Source: Mesorhizobium temperatum (GTDB lineage: Bacteria; Pseudomonadota; Alphaproteobacteria; Rhizobiales; Rhizobiaceae). From it: DNA of 35,629 nucleotides. The notes beneath the pieces were generated by a model. It did no database searches. It worked only from the letters and a program-made list of their open reading frames with translations, and had not been told where the DNA came from. The position numbers were made by a program, and so were the translations under genes. The stretch spans positions 253,899-289,527 of the forward strand of contig NZ_NPKJ01000048.1 in NCBI RefSeq assembly GCF_002284575.1, in the 5' to 3' direction. This document shows, in pieces, positions 16,764 through 23,419 of the stretch (its first letter is position 1; each line of letters opens with the position of its first letter).

Positions 16764-17718
16764 CGAAAGCCCCCATGCGCTTGGCGCCCCAGAGGTAGAA
16801 GCCCATGATGACGATGGGCACCACGGTGAAGGCGGCGGCGAGCGGAATATTGCCGGCGGTGCCTTGCTGCGAGTAGACGGCCTGGCCGATGAACAGCCGC
16901 GAGGTGCCGATGATCTGCGGGATGATGTAATCGCCGAGCGTCAGCGAGAAGGTGAAGATCGAGCCGGCGACGATGCCAGGCAGCGCCAGCGGGAACAGCA
17001 CGTTGCGGAAGGTCTGGCCGGGCGAAGCGCCAAGGTCCGACGAGGCCTCGACCAGATTGCCGGGCACGCGCTCGAGTGCCGCCTGCACCGGCAGGATCAT
17101 GAAGGGCAGCCAGACATAGACGAAGACGATGAAGGTGCCGGTTGGTGACACCGACAGAGAATTGCCGCCGACGATCGGCAGCGACAGCCAGCCATCGAGC
17201 AGCCATAGAAGATGCAGCTTGGCGAGCAGCCAGGTCAGAATGCCTTCCTTGGCGAGGATGAGCTTCCAGGCGTAGATCTTGACCAGATAGCTCGACCACA
17301 GCGGCAGCATGATGCCGAGATAGAACAGCGCCTTCCAGCGGCCGCGCGCATAGCGCGCCGCGTAATAGGCGATGGGGAAGGCGATGATCGCGGAGGCGAG
17401 CGTGACCAGGGCCGCCATCGTCACCGTGCGCAGGATGATGTCGAGATTGGCGGCCTGCAGCAGGTCGCCATAGGTCTTCAGCGTGAACTGCCGGTTTATG
17501 AGGCCGGAGAATTCGTCGATGGAGAAAAAACTCTGCAAGAGCAGCGCGAACAGCGAACCGATATAGACGATGCCGAGCCACAGCACCGGCGGCAGCAGCA
17601 TCAACAGCAGCAGCAGCTTCGGCTTGCGCCAGAACAGGTCCGACAGGGCGCCGCGCAGGCCGCCGGCGCGGGGAAGGAGGGCTGGGGCAGGTTTTGCCTG
17701 GGTCGCAGTCAGAGTCAT
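16753..17718 (-). CDS. ydcU: ABC transporter permease (PotB/YdcU type)
   Basis: A 321-residue inner-membrane permease of the spermidine/putrescine family. Membrane helices begin after a cytoplasmic N-terminal stretch of about 35 residues ([20 protein letters not shown]). The EAA loop is [20 protein letters not shown]. It overlaps ydcV at its 3' end and is separated from ydcT by a 124-bp gap that contains an unusually long perfect palindrome. The ribosome site is weak (GAAGAA). The N-terminal extension before the first helix is common in YdcU-type permeases. Confidence 0.9.
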   Translation of the reverse strand: MTLTATQAKPAPALLPRAGGLRGALSDLFWRKPKLLLLLMLLPPVLWLGIVYIGSLFALLLQSFFSIDEFSGLINRQFTLKTYGDLLQAANLDIILRTVTMAALVTLASAIIAFPIAYYAARYARGRWKALFYLGIMLPLWSSYLVKIYAWKLILAKEGILTWLLAKLHLLWLLDGWLSLPIVGGNSLSVSPTGTFIVFVYVWLPFMILPVQAALERVPGNLVEASSDLGASPGQTFRNVLFPLALPGIVAGSIFTFSLTLGDYIIPQIIGTSRLFIGQAVYSQQGTAGNIPLAAAFTVVPIVIMGFYLWGAKRMGAFDAL

Positions 17719-17745
17719 GGTTTCTTCGACCGGCCGCGTTCCTTC

Positions 17746-17794
17746 GCGCCCCCCTCTGTCCTGCCGGACAGTCCGGCAGGACAGAGGGGGGCGC
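17746..17794. repeat. 49-bp perfect palindrome inside the ydc operon
   Basis: Arms of 24 bp (17746-17769 and 17771-17794) are perfect complements around a single A at 17770. Each arm includes CCCCCCTCTGTCCTGCCGGA or its complement. A second small hairpin, CTTGGC/GCCAAG, follows at 17809-17826. It lies between the ATPase gene and the first permease gene, so the transcript would fold into a very stable stem there. It may stop read-through, mark an RNase III/RNase E processing site or be an intergenic repeat. Confidence 0.85.
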
Positions 17795-17842
17795 CGTGAA
17801 GCGCCGCACTTGGCCTGTCAGCCAAGACTTTCCTCACCGCCA

Positions 17843-18841
17843 TCATGCCGGCTCGTCCATCAAATGCAAATGCTCGCGGTTGAAGGTGAGCATGACCGCC
17901 TCGCCTTCCCTGGGCAATTTCGCACCGGCCGGCACGATCGCATGCAATCTCAACCCGTCGGCGTCGAGCGCCAGTCTTGTCGTAGCGCCGAGATAATTGG
18001 TCGAGACGAGACGAGCGGCAACGCCGTCGCCCTTGGCCGCCCGGCCGATGCGAATGGATTCAGGGCGCAGGCTGCCCCAGCGATGCTGGCCGGAATAACG
18101 CTGGACGAAGTCCGGCGGCAGCACATTGGACGAGCCGACGAAATCGGCAACGAAGCGCGTCTTCGGGCGCTGGTAGATGTCCTCCGGCGTGCCGATCTGC
18201 ATGATCCTGCCGTCGTTGAAGACGGCGACGCGATCGGCCATCGAAAGGGCCTCGCCCTGGTCGTGGGTGACGAAGACGAAGGTGATGCCGAGCGCCTTCT
18301 GCAGCGACTTCAGCTCCTCCTGCATGTTCTCGCGCAGCTTGAGGTCGAGCGCGCCAAGCGGCTCGTCGAGCAAAAGCACCTTGGGCTGGTTGACCAGGGC
18401 GCGGGCGAGCGCGACGCGCTGGCGCTGACCGCCGGAAAGCTGGCCGGGACGGCGGGCGCCGTAGCCCGGAAGCCGCACCAGCGACAATGCCTCCTCGGCC
18501 GCTTTCTGCCGCTCGAGCTTGCCGACACCCTTGACCATCAGCCCATAGGCGACATTGTCGAGCACGTTCAGATGCGGAAACAGCGCGTAGTCCTGAAAGA
18601 CGGTGTTGACGTTGCGGCGATAGGGCGGAACGCCTTCGGCGCGTTCGCCGAAAATGGAGATCGAGCCCGATGTCGGCTGCTCGAAGCCGGCGATCAGACG
18701 CAGGCAGGTCGTCTTGCCGGAACCGGAAGGTCCGAGCATGGCAAAGAACTCGCCCGGCACGATGTCGAGATCGACCATATCGACGGCGCGCACGCTGCCG
18801 AAATGGCGCGAGACTTTTTGGAAGGAAACGGCTGATGTCAT
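17843..18841 (-). CDS. ydcT: ABC transporter ATPase (PotA/YdcT type)
   Basis: A 332-residue ATPase. Walker A GPSGSGKTT is at 37-45, the Q-loop is in VFQDYALFPH, the signature LSGGQRQR is at 135-142, Walker B VLLLDEP is at 155-161, and the H-loop histidine is H193 (FVTHDQ). A C-terminal TOBE-type domain from about 240 binds accessory ligands or regulates, as in PotA, MalK and CysA-class proteins. It powers import with the two permeases. It is separated from the binding-protein gene by a repeat-rich gap of 213 bp. Confidence 0.93.
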   Translation of the reverse strand: MTSAVSFQKVSRHFGSVRAVDMVDLDIVPGEFFAMLGPSGSGKTTCLRLIAGFEQPTSGSISIFGERAEGVPPYRRNVNTVFQDYALFPHLNVLDNVAYGLMVKGVGKLERQKAAEEALSLVRLPGYGARRPGQLSGGQRQRVALARALVNQPKVLLLDEPLGALDLKLRENMQEELKSLQKALGITFVFVTHDQGEALSMADRVAVFNDGRIMQIGTPEDIYQRPKTRFVADFVGSSNVLPPDFVQRYSGQHRWGSLRPESIRIGRAAKGDGVAARLVSTNYLGATTRLALDADGLRLHAIVPAGAKLPREGEAVMLTFNREHLHLMDEPA

Positions 18842-18932
18842 GGGCTGTCAGTCTGTTGCCGGTTTGATGTGTTGACATCGCCGGCGCCGCCACGGATAGC
18901 GGGCGGGGCCAGCGAACTGCGCGGCACCCTAC

Positions 18933-19049
18933 CTCCCCCTTGTGGGGAGGTCGCGGCGAAGCCGCGGGTGGGGGTCATTTGGCAGGAACTGCCGAGCGGA
19001 CCCCACCCCGACGCTGCGCGTCGACCCTCCCCACAAGGGAGAGGGTAAG
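18933..19049. repeat. Intergenic hairpin repeat, copy 3 (within the ydc operon)
   Basis: Several stems follow one another: ACCTCCCC/GGGGAGGT, CGCGGC-GAA-GCCGCG, CGACG/CGTCG and ACCCTCCCC...GAGAGGGT. The two halves (GGGTGGGGGTC and GACCCCACCC) also pair with each other, making one large cruciform. It lies directly after the binding-protein gene. Repeats in this place in importer operons often stabilise the upstream mRNA, so that binding protein is made in excess of ATPase and permeases. Confidence 0.75.
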
Positions 19050-19054
19050 GGAAC

Positions 19055-20206
19055 TCACCGCCCGCCGATGACGCCGATATAGTCCGACACCCAGCGATAG
19101 TAAGGCACGCACTGGTCCTGGGTGGCGCACTTCGACACCGGCGTCTTCCAGAACTTGATCTTTTCGAAATTGTCGTAGCCGTTGGTCTTGCAGCCTTCGT
19201 CGCCGAGCAAATCGTTGCCTTTGCAGGCAGCCGGCACCACCGGAAGCGAACCGAACCAGGCGGAGACATCGCCCTGCACTTTCGGCGACAGCGAGTGCTC
19301 CATCCACATATAGGCGCAGTTCGGGTGGGCTGCGTCGGCCGCCAGCATGGTCGTGTCGGCCCAGCCGGTGACGCCTTCCTGGGGAATGGTCGATGCGACC
19401 GGCTTCTTGGCGGCAACCAGCGTGTTGACCTGGTAGGGCCATGAACCGGAGGCGACAACGCCTTCGTTCTGGAAGTCATCGACCTGGATGGCAGCGTCAT
19501 GCCAGTAGCGTCCGACCAGCGTGCGCTGGACGCGCAGCAGATCGAGGGCGGCCTTGTACTGGTCTTCGGTCAACTCGTAGGGATCTTTGATGCCGAGCTC
19601 CGGCTTGTGAATCATCAGATAGTTGGCGGCATCGGCGATGTGGATCGGCCCGTCATAAGCCTGGACGCGGCCTTTGTTCGACTTGCCGTCGGGCAAGGTC
19701 ATCTCCTCGAAGACGACGTTCCAGCTCTTCGGCGCTTCCTTGAACACCTCGGTGTTGTACATCAGCACATTCGGCCCCCACTGGTAGGGAGCGCCGTAGT
19801 GGACGCCGCCAACCGTGAACCACGGCGCATCCTTCAGCCGGTCGTCGACCGTGTTCCAGCTCGGGATGAGATCGGTGTTGATCGGCTGGACCCGCTTGCC
19901 GGCGACGAGGCGCAGCGAAGCGTCGCCCGAGGCGGTAACGAGGTCGAAGCCGCCCTCGTTCATCAGCGCGACCATCTCGTCCGAGGTGTTGGCGGTCTTG
20001 ATGTTGACTTTGCAGCCTGTGTTCTTCTCGAAAGACGTGACCCAATCGTAGTTCTTGTCGGTTTCGCCGCGTTCGATGTAACCGGGCCAGGCGACAATGT
20101 TGACCTGGCCTTCGCCCTTGCCGAGTTCCTTAACCTGGGCGATCGCCTGGCCGGAGAAGGCCAGCGCGACCGTTAATGCAGTGCACGACTTCAGGAATGA
20201 GTTCAT
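19055..20206 (-). CDS. ydcS: ABC transporter periplasmic binding protein (PotD/YdcS type)
   Basis: A 383-residue periplasmic solute-binding protein. A signal peptide covers about 1-24 (SCTALTVALAFSGQAIAQ) and the mature part opens with GQVNIVAWPGYIERG, the usual first strand of polyamine-type binding proteins. Four cysteines near the C terminus (in PAACKGN, EGCKTNG, SKCATQ and DQCVPYY) may form disulfides. The length fits YdcS, about 381 residues. GGGAG precedes the ATG. It is the first gene of the operon, behind a LysR regulator gene and a candidate operator. Putrescine, spermidine, GABA or a related amine are likely ligands; the sequence alone does not decide. Confidence 0.9.
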   Translation of the reverse strand: MNSFLKSCTALTVALAFSGQAIAQVKELGKGEGQVNIVAWPGYIERGETDKNYDWVTSFEKNTGCKVNIKTANTSDEMVALMNEGGFDLVTASGDASLRLVAGKRVQPINTDLIPSWNTVDDRLKDAPWFTVGGVHYGAPYQWGPNVLMYNTEVFKEAPKSWNVVFEEMTLPDGKSNKGRVQAYDGPIHIADAANYLMIHKPELGIKDPYELTEDQYKAALDLLRVQRTLVGRYWHDAAIQVDDFQNEGVVASGSWPYQVNTLVAAKKPVASTIPQEGVTGWADTTMLAADAAHPNCAYMWMEHSLSPKVQGDVSAWFGSLPVVPAACKGNDLLGDEGCKTNGYDNFEKIKFWKTPVSKCATQDQCVPYYRWVSDYIGVIGGR

Positions 20207-20298
20207 CGTCGATCTCCCATCTGAGGGGCCGCACTCTCGCGGCGGCTTGGTCCCTGATTGTCAAAGTGCTGTGAAATTTCCGGTTTCGCAAATTCATT

Positions 20299-20329
20299 TA
20301 TCAGAAAGGCGATATCGGTTTTTCCGATA
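20299..20329. promoter_or_regulatory. Candidate LysR operator upstream of ydcS
   Basis: Two adjoining dyads are seen. TATC-N8-GATA lies at 20299-20314 and TATCGG-TTTTT-CCGATA at 20313-20329; the inner 15 bp of the second fit T-N11-A. They sit between the LysR stop codon and ydcS, about 93 bp before the ydcS start. The second dyad could also act as a hairpin at the end of the LysR transcript, but no T-run follows on that strand. Confidence 0.45.
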
Positions 20330-20331
20330 GA

Positions 20332-21258
20332 CTAACGACCGATCTTCTCCGGCCGCTGGCGGACCATGCGCTGCGACTGGGCAAGCCCGATGAAGTCGCG
20401 CGCGGCCTGCGGCAGGCCGGAGCCGCGCCGCCAGACTGTGCCGACCTGGACAACCGGCAACGAGCCCGAAATATCGCGCGATTCGATGCGGTCGCCTTCC
20501 AGCGACCATGGCCGATAAACGAGGTCGGGCAGCAGCGCCACGCCGGCGCCGGTAGCGACGAGGCTGCGCACCGCTTCGACCGAGCGGGTGCGGAACGCGA
20601 CATGCGGCTTGGCGCCGATCGCCGCCAGCAGTTTTCCGGTATTCTCTTCGATCTCGTCGACGGTCAGCATGATCAGCGGCTCCGAGGCGATGTCGCCAAT
20701 ACCGATGATGTCGGCGCCGGACAGCGGATGGCCGAGCGGCAACCACAGCCGGTAGGCCGAGACTTCGAGAATTTCGGACTGCAGAGCGGTGCGGTCGCGC
20801 AGGTTCGAGGTGACCATGACGGCGATGTCGAGCTTGCCGCCGATCAGCAGATGTTCGAGGTAATCGCCATTGTCCTCGATGGCCGAGATCTCGACGCCCG
20901 GATAGGCGCGGCGATAGCGGGCGAGAAGGTCGGATAGCACATAGCCGGCGACCAGCGAGGTAACACCGAGCTGCAGCCGGCCGCCCGCCGCCGCTTGCTC
21001 GCCGAAGAAGGCGCGGCGCGCATCGGAAACGTCGGCAAGGATCTTTGTCGCGTGGCGCAGGAACTGATGGCCCTTGTGGGTGATGTTGAGGCCGCGCGGA
21101 TGGCGCTCGAACAATTCGACGCCGAGATCGCCTTCGAGCTCCTTGATCGCCTCGGTGACCGACGATTGCGAGATGGACAGATTCTGCGCGGCGCCCGACA
21201 CCGTGCCTTGTTCGGCGACGGCGATGAAGTACTGCAATTGACGGATGGTGAAGGCCAT
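20332..21258 (-). CDS. LysR-family regulator, probable regulator of the ydc operon
   Basis: A 308-residue LysR-type protein. The N-terminal HTH is FTIRQLQYFIAVAEQGTVSG then AAQNLSISQSSVTEAIKELE, and the effector domain follows from about 90. ATG 21258 gives the standard N terminus; a GTG five codons earlier is possible, but neither has a clear ribosome site. The gene lies just upstream of and parallel to ydcS with a 125-bp gap that contains dyads, so local control of the amine importer is the likely role. E. coli uses different regulators for ydcSTUV-patD. Confidence 0.88.
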   Translation of the reverse strand: MAFTIRQLQYFIAVAEQGTVSGAAQNLSISQSSVTEAIKELEGDLGVELFERHPRGLNITHKGHQFLRHATKILADVSDARRAFFGEQAAAGGRLQLGVTSLVAGYVLSDLLARYRRAYPGVEISAIEDNGDYLEHLLIGGKLDIAVMVTSNLRDRTALQSEILEVSAYRLWLPLGHPLSGADIIGIGDIASEPLIMLTVDEIEENTGKLLAAIGAKPHVAFRTRSVEAVRSLVATGAGVALLPDLVYRPWSLEGDRIESRDISGSLPVVQVGTVWRRGSGLPQAARDFIGLAQSQRMVRQRPEKIGR

Positions 21259-21334
21259 GACCGGACTAAACACCGGGACGGTAAGGAAGAAAAGCCGCCG
21301 ATCTCAGGCCCACCGCTTTACTGCTCTGGTCAGA

Positions 21335-22108
21335 TCAGATCCCGCTTTCGTCGCCGACAATGCTGAGCCGTGCGCCCGCCTGGGCAAGGGCGGCGGCGAT
21401 GGCGCGCGGCGGCGATCGGTCGGTGGCAAGTTCGGAAAAACCGTCGAAGCCGCAGACCTGGACCAGGCCCTGGCGGCCGAACTTGGTGTGGTCGGTGATG
21501 ACGAGCGAGCGCTGGCCGCGCGACAGCACCATGCGGGCGAATTCCGCCTCTTCCAGATCATAGTCCATGACGCCGGTGACGGCATCGACCGCACCGGTGG
21601 AGATCACCGCATGGCTGACGGAAAAGCGGCTGACGAATTCGATCGCCGAGACGCCGAACGCGGCGCCCGAATCGCTGCGCAATTCGCCACCGGCCATGTA
21701 GACCTTGTTGCCGTTGACGGTAGCCAGCGTGCGGGCGATGTCGGAGGAGTTGGTAACCACCGTCAACCGCCGGTGGCCGAGCAGCTCGCGGGCCAGGAAA
21801 GAGGTGGTGGTGCCGGTGTCGAGCATGATCGCTTCGCCGTCGCGGATGGTCGCGGCAACCATGCGGGCGATGGCGCGCTTGGCATCGGCATTCTCGCGCA
21901 TGCGCCGCTCGAACGGCGCCTCGCCGGCCATCGACGGCAGGCCGACGGCGCCATGCATCTTCAAGATCGAACCGTCACTGGTCAGCGGCTTGACGTCGCG
22001 GCGCACGGTCTCCAGCGAGACGCCCAGCCGGTCGGCCAGGCTGGCGATGGTGACGGTGCCCTCCTCATGGAGGAGACGCAGGATTTCGCCATGCCGCTTC
22101 GAGTGCAT
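21335..22108 (-). CDS. DeoR-family regulator
   Basis: A 257-residue DeoR/GlpR-type repressor. The winged HTH covers about 1-57 (GEILRLLHEEGTVTIASLAD, then RLGVSLETVRRDVKPL), followed by the sensor domain with MLDTGTTTSFLARELLG and VVTNSSDIARTL, a phosphosugar-isomerase-like fold. Members sense phosphorylated small molecules. It is divergent from the kinase-oxidase operon starting near 22535, so it probably controls that unit, and a phosphorylated product of the kinase would be a sensible effector. ATG 22108 is chosen; a GTG three codons upstream is possible. Confidence 0.88.
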   Translation of the reverse strand: MHSKRHGEILRLLHEEGTVTIASLADRLGVSLETVRRDVKPLTSDGSILKMHGAVGLPSMAGEAPFERRMRENADAKRAIARMVAATIRDGEAIMLDTGTTTSFLARELLGHRRLTVVTNSSDIARTLATVNGNKVYMAGGELRSDSGAAFGVSAIEFVSRFSVSHAVISTGAVDAVTGVMDYDLEEAEFARMVLSRGQRSLVITDHTKFGRQGLVQVCGFDGFSELATDRSPPRAIAAALAQAGARLSIVGDESGI

Positions 22109-22170
22109 CGGTCTCACCCTATCGGTTTGTTGCGCTACTGACCGCTTCTAAGGCAAATCGGCCACAGCTT

Positions 22171-22208
22171 ACAAGAAATCCTTGTGATTTCGGGCAAAAA
22201 GCCACAAG
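22171..22208. promoter_or_regulatory. Candidate DeoR operator
   Basis: The dyad ACAAG-AAATC-CTTGT is at 22171-22185, and a further CACAAG at 22203-22208 repeats the half-site. The sites lie between the divergent DeoR and kinase genes, close to the TTGACA box at 22215. Repeated short half-sites are usual for DeoR-family repressors. The assignment to this DeoR protein is inferred from position. Confidence 0.35.
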
Positions 22209-22214
22209 TTTTCG

Positions 22215-22244
22215 TTGACAAGCCAGATCACATGGCGTGACACT
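22215..22244 (+). promoter_or_regulatory. Possible promoter of the kinase-oxidase operon
   Basis: A perfect -35 hexamer TTGACA is at 22215-22220. The -10 region is weak; GACACT at 18-bp spacing (22239-22244) is the best match. Transcription would start near 22250 and give a leader of about 280 nt. Confidence 0.35.
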
Positions 22245-22281
22245 AGCTTGGTGATAGGCTCGGAACTGCTACGGGAGAACG

Positions 22282-22509
22282 ATGGCAGAGCCGCACCAAA
22301 ATTCGCCCGCCCGAACGGTTGAAAAATCGTCTGGCGCAGGGGAGAAGGTTTTTTTCGAATCCGCGGGGGCGGATGCCGGAGTCGAAGAACCCGGCACAGG
22401 GGCTCGTCGGTGCGGTGCGGGATACCGATCCCGGGATCCCGCACCGACGAGAACTTCGCATTCCTCCCTCCTACCGGCCGCCAGCTTTGTGTCGCCCGTG
22501 GCGCCTTGA
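22282..22509 (+). CDS. Possible small leader ORF, hypothetical
   Basis: A 75-residue frame with a good Shine-Dalgarno (GGGAG, about five bases before the ATG), beginning MAEPHQNSPARTVEKSSGAG. It has no recognisable domain, and its composition (Gly, Ala, Arg, Ser and Pro) partly reflects the hairpins beneath it. It could be a leader peptide whose translation affects the structured RNA, or simply chance. No homologue is recognised. Confidence 0.25.
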   Translation: MAEPHQNSPARTVEKSSGAGEKVFFESAGADAGVEEPGTGARRCGAGYRSRDPAPTRTSHSSLLPAASFVSPVAP

Positions 22510-22534
22510 ACCCCGCGCAATGAGAGATGGACCC

Positions 22535-23419
22535 GTGACCGCCGAGGACCGCATCCGCGCCCTGCCCTGCTGGACCGGCAGCATCGAGATCGCGCCGCTG
22601 CCGGGCGGCCTGAGCAACGCCAATTATCTGGTCAAGGACGCGGTCGGACGGCATGTGGTCCGCTTCGGCCAAGACTTTCCGTTCCACCACGTCTTTCGCG
22701 AGCGCGAGGTGATGACCGCGCGCGCGGCCCACGCCGCCGGCTTCGCGCCGGCTGTCCATTATTCCGAGCCCGGCATCTTGGTGACGGAATTTCTCGGCGC
22801 CAAGACCTATGTTGCGGAAGACGTACGCGCTAATATCGGCCGCGTCGCCGCCCTGATGCGCGGCTTCCATAGGGAGATGCCCAATCATGTCTCCGGCGCC
22901 GGCTTCATGTTCTGGGTGTTCCATGTCATCCGCGACTATGCGCGCACGCTGGAGGAAGCCGGCAGCCGCATGCGAAGCGAGTTGCCGCGGCTGCTGACGC
23001 TTGCGGACGAACTCGAACGGGCGCAAAAACTGCTGCCGATCGTCTTCGGTCACAATGACCTTTTGCCGGCTAATATACTCGACGACGGCCACAGGCTGTG
23101 GCTGATCGATTTTGAGTATGCCGGCTTCAACACGGCGATGTTCGACCTTGCCGGCGTCGCCTCGAACGCCAGCATGAACGACGAGGAGTCATTCGCCTTC
23201 CTGACCGCCTATTTCATGAAGGAGCCGGACGAGGCGATCCGCCGCTCGCATGCGGCCATGCAATGCGCATCGCTGCTGCGCGAGGCGATGTGGAGCATGG
23301 TTTCCGAACTTTATCTCGACGCGCCCGGCATCGACTACGTCGCCTATACCGACGAAAACCTGACGCGGCTCGATGCCGCGCTGGAAAACTACAGAACGAA
23401 ATACGGACAGAGATCATGA
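22535..23419 (+). CDS. Choline/ethanolamine kinase-like phosphotransferase
   Basis: A protein of about 294 residues in the APH/choline-kinase superfamily. The nucleotide loop is LPGGLSNANYLV (22-33), the Brenner-type catalytic motif is HNDLLPANIL (173-182), and the metal-binding motif is IDFEYAG (191-197), a form typical of choline kinases. It would phosphorylate an amino-alcohol or similar substrate in the cytoplasm. GTG 22535 has GAGAG upstream; ATG 22520 gives five more residues but has no ribosome site. It overlaps the following flavoprotein by four bases (ATGA), showing tight coupling. Its substrate is unknown. Confidence 0.82.
   Translation: MTAEDRIRALPCWTGSIEIAPLPGGLSNANYLVKDAVGRHVVRFGQDFPFHHVFREREVMTARAAHAAGFAPAVHYSEPGILVTEFLGAKTYVAEDVRANIGRVAALMRGFHREMPNHVSGAGFMFWVFHVIRDYARTLEEAGSRMRSELPRLLTLADELERAQKLLPIVFGHNDLLPANILDDGHRLWLIDFEYAGFNTAMFDLAGVASNASMNDEESFAFLTAYFMKEPDEAIRRSHAAMQCASLLREAMWSMVSELYLDAPGIDYVAYTDENLTRLDAALENYRTKYGQRS

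Larger units (their letters stand above)
22118..22519. other. Long structured leader between the DeoR gene and the kinase operon
   Basis: About 400 bp without a confidently assigned gene. It holds the CACAAG/CTTGT repeats (22171-22208), a TTGACA box, a short reading frame from 22282, the stem ATCCGC-GGGG-GCGGAT and a long bulged stem (22403-22423 with 22436-22451) with arms CTCGTCGGTGC...GGGAT and ATCCCGCACCGACGAG. This could be a regulated 5' leader or an inserted repeat unit. No known riboswitch was recognised. Confidence 0.5.

Noticed and set aside
20313..20329. Rho-independent terminator of the LysR gene
   Set aside because: The stem is only six base pairs and no T-run follows it on the minus strand; an operator reading fits better.
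22169..23092. Minus-strand reading frame of 307 codons across the kinase leader
   Set aside because: It covers the conserved kinase on the other strand and a hairpin-rich leader, with no recognised domain.
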